Positions 8,938 to 18,752 of a stretch of DNA of 64,000 nucleotides are shown here, piece after piece (position 1 is the stretch's first letter; every line of letters starts with the position of its first letter). The notes under the pieces were generated by a model, which searched no databases, had not been told where the DNA came from, and was given only the letters and a program-made list of their open reading frames with translations. The position numbers and the translations under genes are program-made. Location: assembly GCF_004298475.1 (NCBI RefSeq), contig NZ_SCRP01000010.1, forward strand, positions 280,922-344,921, in the 5' to 3' direction. This DNA is from Paraburkholderia sp. GTDB lineage: Bacteria; Pseudomonadota; Gammaproteobacteria; Burkholderiales; Burkholderiaceae.

Positions 8938-9579
8938 ATGAAGCTGCGCCCGGCCTTTGTCGCCGAACTGGCGGTCAACCTGCTCCTGCCCTGGGTCGCC
9001 TATCGTCTCGCTTACCCGCATTACGGCGAGGTCGGCGGACTGATTGCCTCGGCGGTGCCGCCGGTCGTCTGGAGCATCGTCGAACTTGCGCGTTTCCGGC
9101 GTATCGATGCGCTTTCCGCGATCGTGCTGTTCGGCATCGTGCTCTCGCTCGGCGCGATGGCTCTCGGCGGCGGCCCGCGCGTGCTGCTGATGCGCGAAAG
9201 CCTCGCCTCGGGCGCCATCGGCGTCACCTTTCTCGCCTCGCTCTTCGCGCGACGGCCGCTCGTGTTCTACCTTGCGCGCGCAACCGTCGCCCGCGAAACG
9301 CCCGAAGGCGCCGCGCGCTTCGAACTGCTCTGGGCCGAGCAACGCGATTTTGCTTCGGCGATGCGCATGCTGACCATCGTGTGGGGCCTCGGCATGACCG
9401 GCGACGCCGCGCTGCGCACCTGGCTCGCCGCGACCTGGCCCATCGAGCGCTTCCTCCTCGTCTCGCCGATCTTCGGCTACGGCATATTCGGCGGCCTGCT
9501 CGCCTGGACCTTCTGGTACCGCACGCGCATGCGGCGCATCGGCGGCACCCGTGGACTGCTCCGCGATCCGGCCGCATAA
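8938..9579 (+). CDS. VC0807-type integral membrane protein
   Basis: The 213-aa product has about five to six hydrophobic segments (AELAVNLLLPWVAYRLAYP, GLIASAVPPVVWSIVELARF, ALSAIVLFGIVLSLGAMAL, a pair near 145-200). The pattern and the GE/GGLIASAVPP-like motif resemble the VC0807 family of proteins of unknown function. The start at 8938 has an AGGAG site 9 bases upstream. It is followed after 120 bp by the FUSC exporter gene in the same direction; joint function is not established. Confidence 0.75.
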   Translation: MKLRPAFVAELAVNLLLPWVAYRLAYPHYGEVGGLIASAVPPVVWSIVELARFRRIDALSAIVLFGIVLSLGAMALGGGPRVLLMRESLASGAIGVTFLASLFARRPLVFYLARATVARETPEGAARFELLWAEQRDFASAMRMLTIVWGLGMTGDAALRTWLAATWPIERFLLVSPIFGYGIFGGLLAWTFWYRTRMRRIGGTRGLLRDPAA

Positions 9580-9699
9580 GGCGCGGCGCATTCCGCACCC
9601 ACCCACACACACACCAGGCTCATCTGGGAGCCGCAAAAATCAGTTAGACTCACCGGCAGCCTGCGGCGTCCTGCCGCTCCCGAACGTCACCGGCAGTCG

Positions 9700-12045
9700 A
9701 TGCGCTACTCGGTAGAAATCCGCAAATTCCTCTATAGCCAGTACTTCTACGGCGGCCTGCGCATCGCGATCGGCATCTCGCTTCCAGCCGTTCTGTGCCT
9801 GCTCGTCTTCCACAAGAGCGACCTCGCCTTCACCATCTCGACCGGCGCGCTCGGCGCATGCGTGGTCGATATGCCCGGCCCGCTCAAGTACAAGCGCAAC
9901 GAAATGCTCGCGTGCAGCGTGATCGGTTTTCTGTCCGCTTACGCCACCGGCCTCGCGACCGTCAATCCGGTCGCGCTCTGGGCCACCGTCGTGCCGCTCA
10001 CCTTCGTGCTCTCGCTGATCGTCGTCTACGGCAACCGCTGGCCGCAGATCAGCTTCGCGACGCTCTTCATGATGGTGATGACGCTCGACGAGCACTTCGG
10101 GCCGCATCAGGCGCTCGTCAACGCGCTGTGGATTCTCGTGGGCGGTCTGTGGTACACGGGCTGGTCCACGCTCGTGAGCCGGTTGATGCTCGATCGCATC
10201 GAGCAGCAGGCGCTCGCCGAAAGCGTGTTCGCCTGCGCCGACTATCTGCTCGCGCGCGCGCAGTTCTACGATCTCGACAACGATCTCGACGAGTGCTATC
10301 GCAACCTCGTCGCGAAGCAGATTGCCGCCGTCGAACGCCAGGACGCCGCGCGCGACATCGTGCTGCGCAATCTGCCGAAGCTCAGGCGCGGCAAGCTCGA
10401 TGCGCGGCGCGCGATGCACTTCAATCTGTTCATCAACACGGTCGATCTGCACGAGCTGTTCGTGGGCGCGCACACCGACTATCCGCTCGTGCGCAACACC
10501 TTCGGCGGCTCCGATCTGCTGGTGTTTTACCGCGACCTGATCCGCAAGGCAGCCGCCGATCTCGAGGATATCGGCCTCGGCGTGCTGCAAAACCACGCGC
10601 CGCGCGCGAGCGTCAACGTGAAAGCCGAGCTGCGCGCGATCGAATACGAACTCGAACTGCTCAAGAAAAACAATCTGCCCGCGACGGACCCCGAAGCCTA
10701 TGCGGCGATTTCGGCGTCGTTCCGGCGCATCTGGAGCGCGACGCGCCTGACCGAACGCATGCGCCGCAACCTCACGAGCGAAGCCCCGGTCACGCAAACC
10801 GAACTGCGCATCGACGAGGCATTGCAGCGCTTCGTAACGAGCCGCCGCGTGCCGCTCATGCAGATCTTCTCGAACCTCACGATGGACTCGCCGAGCTTTC
10901 GCCACGCGCTGCGCGTGACGATTACCGTGGCCGTGGGCTTCTGGCTCGGACGGCTCTTGCCGCTCACGAACGCGTACTGGATCGTGATGACGAGCATCAT
11001 CATTCTGAAGCCCGGCTACTCGCTCACGCGCCAGCGCAACGCACAGCGTATTGTCGGCACGCTGATCGGCTGCGCCGCGAGCGTCGTGCTGATCCTGCTC
11101 GTGAAGCAGCCGCTCGTGCTGATCGTTTCGATGTTCGCCGCGATGATCATGAGCTACAGCCTGCTGCTGTTCAATTACACGGCCAGCGTGGTGTTCACCT
11201 CGGCCTATGTGCTGCTGATGTTCCATCTGCTCGCGCCCGGTAATTTGCGCATCATCGGCGAGCGTGCGATCGACACGGTGGTCGGCTGCATGATCGCCAT
11301 CGCCGCGAGCCATCTGTTCCCGTACTGGGAATACCGGTTCATGGGCAAGCTCGTGAACGACATGATCGCCGCAACACGGCAGTATCTCGACGCAAGCTGG
11401 TGGCGGGGAGCGGCGCGCGGCGGATCGGTTCGGCTCGCAGCAGCCGACGCGGCGAGCGCCCGGCAACGCGCAACCGCGAGCGTGCCGCCGGGCCAGCCCG
11501 TCGCGGCGGTGGGCGCAAAAGTGAGCGCGCAGGCGGGTGCGTCGTCGCAGGCGCTCGACCGCGACATGCGCTACCGCCTTGCGCGCAAGAACGTGCACAT
11601 CGCGTTCGCAAATCTCGGGCAGGCATTCCAGCGCATGATGCTCGAACCGAAGCTCGCGCAGAAATTCGTCGCGGAACTAAACGATCTGCTGATCCGCAGC
11701 CACGTGCTTGCCTCGCAGATCACGGCAAGCGCACCGCTTCTCGCCAGCGCCACGAAGCCCGGCCAGGCCGTGCCGCTCGACGCGCTCGATTCCGCGCTTT
11801 CGTGCGTGCGCGAGAACCTCGTCGCCGCCGAAGCCGGTACACCCGCCGCCGCCGATCAGATGGACATGACAAAGCGCCTCACGCGCGATCTCGACGCGAT
11901 GGTGGTCGGCGCGGAGCGCACACTCGGGCCGTCCGCGGAACTGTCACAGGAATTGAAGTTGCTCGCGCATCAATGCAAGCAGATGATTTCGGCGTCCTGG
12001 ATCATCCGCAAGGACGCGAGCGTGATCCGGCTTCCCGATGCATGA
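9700..12045 (+). CDS. FUSC-family inner-membrane exporter (YccS/AaeB-like)
   Basis: The 781-aa protein has the duplicated architecture of FUSC (fusaric acid resistance/aromatic acid exporter) proteins. A first cluster of about six membrane helices lies at 20-170, a soluble helical region follows to about 390, a second helix cluster at about 400-560 includes the conserved RIVGTLIGCAASVV and TNAYWIVMTSIIILKPGYS, and a soluble C-terminal domain closes the protein. The family exports aromatic carboxylic acids or related amphiphiles, often with a membrane-fusion partner; none is adjacent here, so YccS-type is more likely than AaeB. Residues 565-620 are an Ala/Gly-rich linker. Confidence 0.88.
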   Translation: MRYSVEIRKFLYSQYFYGGLRIAIGISLPAVLCLLVFHKSDLAFTISTGALGACVVDMPGPLKYKRNEMLACSVIGFLSAYATGLATVNPVALWATVVPLTFVLSLIVVYGNRWPQISFATLFMMVMTLDEHFGPHQALVNALWILVGGLWYTGWSTLVSRLMLDRIEQQALAESVFACADYLLARAQFYDLDNDLDECYRNLVAKQIAAVERQDAARDIVLRNLPKLRRGKLDARRAMHFNLFINTVDLHELFVGAHTDYPLVRNTFGGSDLLVFYRDLIRKAAADLEDIGLGVLQNHAPRASVNVKAELRAIEYELELLKKNNLPATDPEAYAAISASFRRIWSATRLTERMRRNLTSEAPVTQTELRIDEALQRFVTSRRVPLMQIFSNLTMDSPSFRHALRVTITVAVGFWLGRLLPLTNAYWIVMTSIIILKPGYSLTRQRNAQRIVGTLIGCAASVVLILLVKQPLVLIVSMFAAMIMSYSLLLFNYTASVVFTSAYVLLMFHLLAPGNLRIIGERAIDTVVGCMIAIAASHLFPYWEYRFMGKLVNDMIAATRQYLDASWWRGAARGGSVRLAAADAASARQRATASVPPGQPVAAVGAKVSAQAGASSQALDRDMRYRLARKNVHIAFANLGQAFQRMMLEPKLAQKFVAELNDLLIRSHVLASQITASAPLLASATKPGQAVPLDALDSALSCVRENLVAAEAGTPAAADQMDMTKRLTRDLDAMVVGAERTLGPSAELSQELKLLAHQCKQMISASWIIRKDASVIRLPDA

Positions 12046-12101
12046 CGCGCACGAGGCGCGTGACGTGCATGACATGCTTGAAGCGCATGACGCGCCGCCC
12101 G

Positions 12102-12290
12102 CTACTTCGCGGGCGTGCTCGCTGGTGCGTCGCTCACAGCTTCACTGGACGTTTGCGGCGGGAAGGCTTCGTCGTGTTCGCGCTTGCCGCGAATGGCATT
12201 GAAGAGCACGGTCCCGATCACGAGCAGCACCACCACCACGATGAACACGACTACGCCAAACGCGGATGACGGCTTGCGCGGATCGTTCAT
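12102..12290 (-). CDS. Small single-pass membrane protein
   Basis: The 62-aa product (MNDPRKPSSAFGVVVFIVVV start) has one strong transmembrane helix at residues 11-32 and a polar, acidic C-terminus (REHDEAFPPQTSSEAV). The start at 12290 is preferred over an in-frame ATG at 12323. Function is unknown. It converges on the FUSC gene and lies downstream of the Lrp-type regulator in the same direction. Confidence 0.6.
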   Translation of the reverse strand: MNDPRKPSSAFGVVVFIVVVVLLVIGTVLFNAIRGKREHDEAFPPQTSSEAVSDAPASTPAK

Positions 12291-12377
12291 GGCTCGCAGA
12301 AAAGAAATGGGGGAAGCGGGCATTCTACGCCGCGCAGCCTTGCAGACGGCTTGCGGCGCGGGCGCTGCACCGCCGTT

Positions 12378-12845
12378 CTATTCCGTTTGCACGTTGCGTA
12401 CCGGCAGCGCCGTCGAATATTTGAGCATTTCCATCGCGAAGCTCGAACTGACGTCGGAAAGCGGCACGGCGCGAATCAACTGCTTGTAGACGCGGTCGTA
12501 ATCGTCGATATCCGCCACCACGATACGCAGCAGATAGTCCGTCTCGCCGCTCATGCGGTACGCCTCGACGATCTGTGGAATGTCCTGCACCGCACGCGTG
12601 AAGGCCTGCGCCCACGCCTCGGTGTGCTGGTTCGTGCGCACCGTGACGAACACCGTCGTCCCCACACCGAGCTTTTTCGGATCGCACAACGCCACCTGCG
12701 CGCGGATCACGCCGGTCTCCTTCAGGCGTTGAACGCGCTTCCAGCAGGGCGTCTGCGAGAGATTCACCCGTTGTGCCAGTTCGGCGACCGGCATCGTGGC
12801 GTCCTGCTGCAACAGCTCGATGAGCTTTATGTCGATGACATCCAT
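12378..12845 (-). CDS. Lrp/AsnC-family transcriptional regulator
   Basis: The 155-aa regulator starts MDVIDIKLIELLQQDA and has the AsnC-type helix-turn-helix (AELAQRVNLSQTPCWKRVQRLKETGVI, about residues 18-44). A RAM ligand-binding domain follows, with VYKQLIRAVPLSDV toward the end. This family senses amino acids and usually controls neighbouring metabolism or export genes. The start at 12845 is set by AAAGAGCGGG upstream; a longer frame to 13058 has no family sequence. The nearest same-strand neighbour is the MscS-type channel upstream, and no obvious amino-acid target is adjacent. Confidence 0.9.
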   Translation of the reverse strand: MDVIDIKLIELLQQDATMPVAELAQRVNLSQTPCWKRVQRLKETGVIRAQVALCDPKKLGVGTTVFVTVRTNQHTEAWAQAFTRAVQDIPQIVEAYRMSGETDYLLRIVVADIDDYDRVYKQLIRAVPLSDVSSSFAMEMLKYSTALPVRNVQTE

Positions 12846-13084
12846 TCCCGCTCTTTCCCGTGTGTAGATATTTATTCTATTCAGAGTCAGCACCGGGAAA
12901 TTATAGGGAAACGCCTTCTCAACGCAAGCCGCAAAAAAACCGGCGCGCAACAGCTTCGGCGGGCGCCAGACGGGCACAACCGCCACCACTGCCATTGCGC
13001 TCCACGCCACGGGGTTGGTTGCGCCCGCAACCGCGCGCGCCACATTGCATTGCATCACATCGCGCCACGGCGCCGTGCGCGCCG

Positions 13085-15679
13085 CTAGCTGCGTTTCGCC
13101 GAGCCGCCCGCCGTTGGAATCTGCGGCGGCGAGGCGTCCGAGCCAGCCGTGGGCGGCGGAGCGGGCCGCGGTTCGTGCGAGGCGTCGCTCGGCGACGATC
13201 TCGCGCCCCTTTTTTGCCGCTCGTGCGGCGGCCCGAGATCGTCGGCGTGCGGCGCGGCATCCTCGCCGCGCGAAGACATATGAACCTGCATCTGTGGCAC
13301 CGGCATGTCAATGCCCGCTTCGTCCATGCGCCGTTTCAGGCGCGCATTGAATGCGCGCGCAACGCTCCACTGCTGCAACGGCCGCGTCTTGATCTGACCT
13401 TTGAACACCATCCAGTTCGGCTCGAAGCGGTCGAGCCCCCAGACTTCGATGGGCCCGAGAATTTCGCGCCGGTAGCGAAAATCCGCAGCCAGATCCGCGC
13501 CCGCTTCACGAATCAGCCGCGTGACCGTGTCGAGTTCCACTGAAAACGGGACGCGGACTTCGAACACCGCAAACGCAAAGTCGCGCGAGAGGTTCTTCAC
13601 GATCTTGATCTGCGAGAACGGAATGGCGTGGATCGCGCCCTGCCCGTCGCGCAGGCGCACCGTGCGGATCGACAGATGCTCGACGGTGCCCGCGTGACCG
13701 TTGTCGAGATCGATCCAGTCGCCCACCGATATGGTTTCCTCAATGATGATGAAGAGGCCCGTAATGAGGTCGCTCACGAGCGACTGCGCGCCGAAGCCGA
13801 TCGCGAGACCGATCACGCCCGCGCCCGCGAGCAGCGGCGTCACGTTGATGCCGAGATTGGCCGCCGTGACGATTCCGGCAATCGCGAGGATCGTCACGAG
13901 CAGCGCATTGCGCATGAGCGGCAGCATGGTGCGCGCACGCGTGCTGGGCGCGCGCCCCTTGCCGCGCGGGCCGCTCGGATTAAGCGCTTCGAGAAACGCG
14001 GTATCGAGGATGATCCAGACGAGCCACGCGAGAAACACTGTCACGCCGATCGCGAAGAAAGCATGCGCGATGCCGCGCGCGGCCACGCTCGCCTCGACGA
14101 TGCGCGCGAGCGAAATGTCCCACAGGCGCGCGCACAACTCGAAATAGGCGAGCCAGATGAAGACCGTGGTCAGCGAGCCCGCAAAACGCAGGAGCCGCCG
14201 CAGATACGGCGAGCGCCGCCGCACGCGCGCGGGGTCCGGGCGCGTGATGCGCCGCACGATGGCAGAAAGGAAGAACGCGAGTACGAGCAACAGCGCGGTG
14301 ACGACCGAGATCTGCAGCACGTTCTCGCTGCTGCCGATGCCGCCGATGGTCGCGATGATCGAAGCGGTCGCGAGCAGCAGCATCGGAACGTGCCAGAGCG
14401 ACGCGAGCACGTCGAAGATTTCGGTGAGCGCCCTGTGGTCGTGGCGCAGTTCGTAGCCGCGATTGCGGATCAGGTGCGCGACGGGCCGCCTGAACCCGAT
14501 GGCGAAGGTCGCGGTCAGCACGGCGGCGGTCATGTTCGCGGCCGTGGAGACCAGCGCGGCGAGGTTCATGCCGAGTTGATGCGCGACTTCGTAGTTGGTC
14601 GCCGCGTCGCCGAGCGCGCTGAGTACGCCGATGGCGAAAAGCGGCCGTCTGGCTTGCGCGATCAGCACCCGCACGGCAGCGCGCCGGTGCCCCGAGCCGA
14701 ACAGCGAGAACATGATCAGGCAGATCGACGAGAACACGGCGCCCGCCACGATCACGTAAGCGATCACGAGCCCGATCGTGCGGCCGACGGCTTCCGGCAG
14801 CGCCCGCTCGACAACCAGCGCGCCAAAAAACGCGGCGATGAACGGACCGACCCGATGCAGCACGAAGACGGCCAGTTCGAGGGTGGTCGGATTGGGCTGC
14901 AAGCCCGTATCGACCGAGAAGCGCCGCAGCGTCCGGCGCAACAGCCAGGTGAGCGCCGCAGCGCCTGCGCCCCACCCTGCCAGCATCGCGAACATGTCGA
15001 GTACGAGGTGACCGGCGCTCTCATCGCCCTCGCCCGCCGCAAGCGCGACAAGCTCGCTGCCAGCCGCCGAAAAACGCCCGGCCCAGTAATGCAGCGGGCT
15101 GCTGCCGTGGCGAGCATCGGCTTCGACGGACGAAAGTCCCGAAGCAATCGCGCCGAGCAGCCCCGACGTCACCGCAGCGCCGGAAGCGGGCGCAGGCGCG
15201 ACGTGGTGCGAGGCTTCGCGCAGCTTTTTGAGCTGCGCGACGAGCGCTTCGCGCTGACGCTCGTTGTCGAGCGTGGCGATCACGCTGTCGAGCGAGCGGG
15301 CGAATTCGGCCTCGCTGGCCGGGTTCGGCGCGGACGCAGCCTCGGGCGCCGAGGCGCCGGAAGCCGGCGTGGGCTGGCCCGTGATGATGCTCTTCAACGC
15401 GGGCAGCACAGGCACCGGCGCAATCGGCGTAATCGGCACGACCGACGCAGGCGGGCCGGATTTGGCGGCCGGCGCAGGCTGGGCCGCAGCGGGCGGCACG
15501 CACAACAAAGCAGCCGCCAGCCACGCAAGCGTCAACAGTGCGTGGCGCACGAGCCGCTGCGCGAGGCGCGCAGTGCGTCCGGCGTTCGCGGTGCGCAAGC
15601 CGGAGACGGAACCCGACGCGGGCGGTCTCGCATGCTGCTGCGGCGCGCCCGCATCGACCCGTCCGGAGCATGAATTCAT
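13085..15679 (-). CDS. Large MscS-type mechanosensitive channel
   Basis: The 864-aa protein has a hydrophobic export signal (LLTLAWLAAALLCVPPAAAQ, about residues 48-67), a periplasmic region with a short coiled coil (DNERQREALVAQLKKLREA), about nine to ten membrane helices, and a canonical MscS core at about 630-720. The pore helix region reads AGVIGLAIGFGAQSLVSDLI and the beta domain SVGDWIDLDNGHAGTVEHL. The size and N-terminal extension resemble YbdG/YnaI or MscK-like channels. Such channels open on membrane tension to relieve hypo-osmotic shock. The last 60 residues are Pro/Ser-rich and disordered. It is divergent from the DJ-1/PfpI gene. Confidence 0.9.
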   Translation of the reverse strand: MNSCSGRVDAGAPQQHARPPASGSVSGLRTANAGRTARLAQRLVRHALLTLAWLAAALLCVPPAAAQPAPAAKSGPPASVVPITPIAPVPVLPALKSIITGQPTPASGASAPEAASAPNPASEAEFARSLDSVIATLDNERQREALVAQLKKLREASHHVAPAPASGAAVTSGLLGAIASGLSSVEADARHGSSPLHYWAGRFSAAGSELVALAAGEGDESAGHLVLDMFAMLAGWGAGAAALTWLLRRTLRRFSVDTGLQPNPTTLELAVFVLHRVGPFIAAFFGALVVERALPEAVGRTIGLVIAYVIVAGAVFSSICLIMFSLFGSGHRRAAVRVLIAQARRPLFAIGVLSALGDAATNYEVAHQLGMNLAALVSTAANMTAAVLTATFAIGFRRPVAHLIRNRGYELRHDHRALTEIFDVLASLWHVPMLLLATASIIATIGGIGSSENVLQISVVTALLLVLAFFLSAIVRRITRPDPARVRRRSPYLRRLLRFAGSLTTVFIWLAYFELCARLWDISLARIVEASVAARGIAHAFFAIGVTVFLAWLVWIILDTAFLEALNPSGPRGKGRAPSTRARTMLPLMRNALLVTILAIAGIVTAANLGINVTPLLAGAGVIGLAIGFGAQSLVSDLITGLFIIIEETISVGDWIDLDNGHAGTVEHLSIRTVRLRDGQGAIHAIPFSQIKIVKNLSRDFAFAVFEVRVPFSVELDTVTRLIREAGADLAADFRYRREILGPIEVWGLDRFEPNWMVFKGQIKTRPLQQWSVARAFNARLKRRMDEAGIDMPVPQMQVHMSSRGEDAAPHADDLGPPHERQKRGARSSPSDASHEPRPAPPPTAGSDASPPQIPTAGGSAKRS

Positions 15680-15884
15680 GGCGAAAGGGGCGAAATCAGG
15701 ACATTCCAGTTTAGCCGCACTCCGTCAGACTGCGCGCCAGGCGTGAGTAACAGAATGCAAGCGGAATGCAAGCGCGAATGTCGGCGAAGCAGTCATTGCG
15801 CACGGCAGACAAGTGTCAAACACGCTGAGGTAGACTGCCCGGGCGATCGATGTGTCCCAACCTATCCAACCGAGGAGTCATGCG

Positions 15885-16466
15885 ATGGCAGTCAAGAAAA
15901 TACTTTTCCTCACCGGCGACTTTGCCGAGGACTATGAAACGATGGTGCCGTTCCAGGCACTGCAGGCAATCGGTCACCGCGTCGATGCCGTGTGCCCCGG
16001 AAAGAAGGCGGGCGAGCGCATCAAGACCGCCATTCACGATTTCGAGGGCGACCAGACTTACACCGAAAAACCCGGCCACCAGTTCGCGCTCAACGCCACC
16101 TTCGACGAAATCGAACTGGCCAGCTACGACGCCCTCGCCATCGCGGGCGGCCGCGCGCCCGAGTACCTGCGGCTCGATCCGAAGGTACTCGACGTCGTGC
16201 GCCACTTCGCCCGCGCAAACAAGCCGATCGCGGCGATCTGCCATGCGGCGCAACTGCTCGCCGCCGCCGAGGTGATCCGCGGCAAGCGCATCTCCGCGTA
16301 CCCGGCCTGCGCGCCCGAAGTGCAGCTGGCGGGCGGCGAGTATGCCGAGATTCCGATCGACGGCGCCGTCACCGACGCCCCCTTCGTCACCGCCCCGGCC
16401 TGGCCCGCGCATCCGGAATGGCTGCGGCAGTTTCTCGTGCTCCTCGGCACCCGCATCGAGCCGTAA
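15885..16466 (+). CDS. DJ-1/PfpI-family protein
   Basis: The 193-aa protein has the class I glutamine-amidotransferase-like fold of DJ-1/PfpI, with the nucleophile cysteine in the elbow [16 protein letters not shown] and an upstream Glu in [11 protein letters not shown] that normally packs against it. Family members include glyoxalase III, deglycases, proteases and chaperones, so the activity is not certain. The ATG at 15885 has GAGGAG eight bases upstream; an earlier ATG at 15852 lacks a ribosome site. It is transcribed alone between divergent and convergent neighbours. Confidence 0.88.
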   Translation: MAVKKILFLTGDFAEDYETMVPFQALQAIGHRVDAVCPGKKAGERIKTAIHDFEGDQTYTEKPGHQFALNATFDEIELASYDALAIAGGRAPEYLRLDPKVLDVVRHFARANKPIAAICHAAQLLAAAEVIRGKRISAYPACAPEVQLAGGEYAEIPIDGAVTDAPFVTAPAWPAHPEWLRQFLVLLGTRIEP

Positions 16467-16516
16467 CGCGCACGGCGTCACAGCACGCTCGCCGATAACG
16501 GATTGCTCGGCGGCGG

Positions 16517-18346
16517 CTAGACGCTTTCCGGCGGTCCACCCGCCTGCCGCAGCGCGGCAGCGGGACCGGGCGGCGGCACGGCGCGTTCGTCGTCTGCCGG
16601 GTTCCCCGGCTCGCTGCCCGCCCCGGCGGCGCTCCACGTCGCCGCACCGTCTGCCGCAAGCTCCGCAGTCGCAGCAAGCTGCGCCGCCTCGCCGGGCGCG
16701 GGCGGCACGAACGCCAGCGCATCGGGTAGCGACAAATAGAATGTCGTGCCCTCCCCCTCCAGCGACTCCACCCAGACACGCCCGCCATGGCGCTCGACCA
16801 CGCGCCGCACGAGCGCAAGCCCGATGCCCTCGCCGGGCACCGCGTTGCCGTGCATGCGCTGAAACGCCTGAAAAAGCCGCGGCAGCGCGACTTCGGGAAT
16901 GCCGAGCCCGTTGTCGCGCACGTAGAAAATCTGCAGCGACTCGACGCCGGGCGGCGAAGGCGTCGTGCCAATCTCGATGCGCCCGTCGCGCGCCGGCTCC
17001 AGGTAGTTGAGCGCGTTGCCGACCAGATTCCCGAAGACCTGTTCGAGCGCAGTCGGATCGCCCCATACGTCCGGCAGCGTACGCACGCTCACCTGCGCGC
17101 CACGGGCGCGGATCGAGCCGTGCATCGCATCGACCACGCGCTGCACCAGTTCCTGCACGTTGACGCGCTGGCGCCGGTACTCGACGCGCCCCACGCGCGC
17201 GAGGCGCAGTAGCGCGTCGATGATGTGCGACGCGCGCAGCACGGCAGTCTGCAGATAATGCAGCGCCTCGCCGATCTCCTCGTTGATCAGGCGCTCGACG
17301 TGCTCGCGCGCCTGCGGCCCGAGCGACGAACGCGCAGCGAGGGCGCGCAGGTCGTCGCAGGCGTGGTTCAGTTCGCGCGAGAAACCCTGGAGGTTCACGA
17401 GCGGCGCGCGCAGGTCGTGCGACACGCTATGGATGAACATCTCGTTTTCCTGGGTCTGCTGGCGCAGGGTTTCGTTGATGTGCGCGAGCTGGTCCGCGCG
17501 GCGCGCAAGGTCCGCCTGAAAACCGAGGCGCATGCGCTCGGCCTCGATCAGACGCCGGCTGATCTGATGCAGCGTGAGATCGAGATGCGCGATTTCGTCG
17601 TTGCCGCCAGAGAGCGGCGCGAGCGGTTCATTGCCCGCGAGACGGCTCGCGTTGTCGGAGAGCGCGTTGAGCCGGCCGCGCACGCCCCGCGTGAAAAGCC
17701 ACACCGAAAGCGCGACCAGCACGATCGAGCCCACCACCGCCGCCATCACGAGTGTCTGCTGCTGGGCGCGCGCGACCTCGGCCTCCGTCACGCGCATCAC
17801 GTCGAGCCGCCGCTCCTCGGTCTGGAACGACGTCACCTGCGCGCGCACACGATCGAGCACGTCGGCGGCCGTAAGCTCGCGAAAGTACTCGGTCAGATCG
17901 CCGTGCCGCCGCGAATGCAGCAGATCCTGAATACGGTCCGACCATTGCCGGTAGTTCTGCACCGCCTGGCGGATCTGCACGGCGCGTTCGACCTGGCCGG
18001 GATTGTCGGAGACGAGTTCGGCGAGACGGTCGATGCGCCGGTCGACCTCCATCCACGTGGCAACCGGCGTCGTGAATGCGGTGTCGCCTGCCGCCACCGC
18101 CCCGCGCAGCCGCACCGATTCGATGAGGACCGGCTCGAGCACGCGCGCCGCCTGCGCGAGCACGTTCTGGCTGTGCTGGCTCCAGCGATCCGCGGCTTCC
18201 GCATCCGCCTCGGCCTTCACGATGCCCGATAGCAGCGTCAGCTCGAATACAGCGGGAATCGCGATCAGCAGGAATCCTTTTGTCGTGAGTCGCATGCCAT
18301 GAGCCGGTTCGGAGCTTCCGGACGACGGGAAACTGGGTTCGTCCAT
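16517..18346 (-). CDS. Orphan membrane sensor histidine kinase
   Basis: The 609-aa kinase has a membrane helix at 23-42, a periplasmic helical CHASE3-like sensor (45-195), a second helix (199-219), a HAMP linker (220-275), a coiled coil, a HisKA domain with the phospho-acceptor His310 in FIHSVSHDLRAPLVN, and a HATPase domain. The N box is GNLVGNALNYL, the G1 box YVRDNGLGIP and the G2 box GIGLALVRRVV. The C-terminal 60 residues are low-complexity. No response-regulator gene is adjacent, so its partner is elsewhere. A shorter start at the Met of MRLTTKGFLL (residue 18) is possible. Confidence 0.9.
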   Translation of the reverse strand: MDEPSFPSSGSSEPAHGMRLTTKGFLLIAIPAVFELTLLSGIVKAEADAEAADRWSQHSQNVLAQAARVLEPVLIESVRLRGAVAAGDTAFTTPVATWMEVDRRIDRLAELVSDNPGQVERAVQIRQAVQNYRQWSDRIQDLLHSRRHGDLTEYFRELTAADVLDRVRAQVTSFQTEERRLDVMRVTEAEVARAQQQTLVMAAVVGSIVLVALSVWLFTRGVRGRLNALSDNASRLAGNEPLAPLSGGNDEIAHLDLTLHQISRRLIEAERMRLGFQADLARRADQLAHINETLRQQTQENEMFIHSVSHDLRAPLVNLQGFSRELNHACDDLRALAARSSLGPQAREHVERLINEEIGEALHYLQTAVLRASHIIDALLRLARVGRVEYRRQRVNVQELVQRVVDAMHGSIRARGAQVSVRTLPDVWGDPTALEQVFGNLVGNALNYLEPARDGRIEIGTTPSPPGVESLQIFYVRDNGLGIPEVALPRLFQAFQRMHGNAVPGEGIGLALVRRVVERHGGRVWVESLEGEGTTFYLSLPDALAFVPPAPGEAAQLAATAELAADGAATWSAAGAGSEPGNPADDERAVPPPGPAAALRQAGGPPESV

Positions 18347-18360
18347 TATGTCGGCGTTTG

Positions 18361-18393
18361 CGCCCTATGTGCGCCCTATGTGCGCCCCATGTG
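18361..18393. repeat. 11-bp tandem repeat, three units
   Basis: CGCCCTATGTG occurs twice and CGCCCCATGTG once, head to tail, immediately upstream of the sensor kinase gene and inside the 400-bp divergent region shared with amt. It might influence either promoter. Confidence 0.6.
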
Positions 18394-18697
18394 CGGTCCA
18401 CGCGATCCACACATTCGACCGATTTCGCGCACGCATCGGTCGTCATCGCGCACACCGCGACGCGAATATTGCGATTTCCCGACAATCGGCCCATCGAGAA
18501 AGGGAAATGGAATAGATCGCCCCGATCTGGCGCATCGCCTCCCCATCTTCGATCGTCGGCACTGGAATTGTGCCGACGCGCCCCGTGCACGACAGCCGGC
18601 GCGCACCAGGCCGGAATCCGGCGCGGTGCATGCGCGCACCGCTGTAATGCCATGCACCACAGGCCCGGTTCACCGGATTCACCGCTTTGGCACGAAC

Positions 18698-18714
18698 CTG
18701 GCCCGCATCTTGCT
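18698..18714 (+). promoter_or_regulatory. Sigma-54 promoter upstream of amt
   Basis: CTGGCCCGCATCTTGCT matches the -24/-12 consensus with the required 10-bp spacing between the GG and GC pairs; the usual A of TGGCAC is C. It lies 38 bp before the ammonium transporter start. An imperfect palindrome (GCGGTGC, 6-nt spacer, GCACCGC, 18623-18642) about 60 bp upstream could bind an enhancer protein, though it does not match the NtrC consensus. Nitrogen (NtrC) control is the expected logic for ammonium transporters. Confidence 0.6.
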
Positions 18715-18752
18715 CAGAATGCGCTCTTTTTGGGCAACCGCAGGACGCAAGG

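Noticed and set aside
9640-11598. Leftward open frame of 652 codons over the FUSC gene
   Set aside because: Antisense shadow with repetitive Arg/His/Glu composition; FUSC motifs lie on the plus strand.
13628-15673. Rightward open frame of 681 codons over the MscS gene
   Set aside because: Antisense shadow; the MscS frame has clear membrane helices and the MscS motif.
18623-18642. NtrC binding site upstream of amt
   Set aside because: The inverted repeat has GGTGC and GCACC arms in the opposite order to the NtrC consensus, so I note it only as a palindrome.
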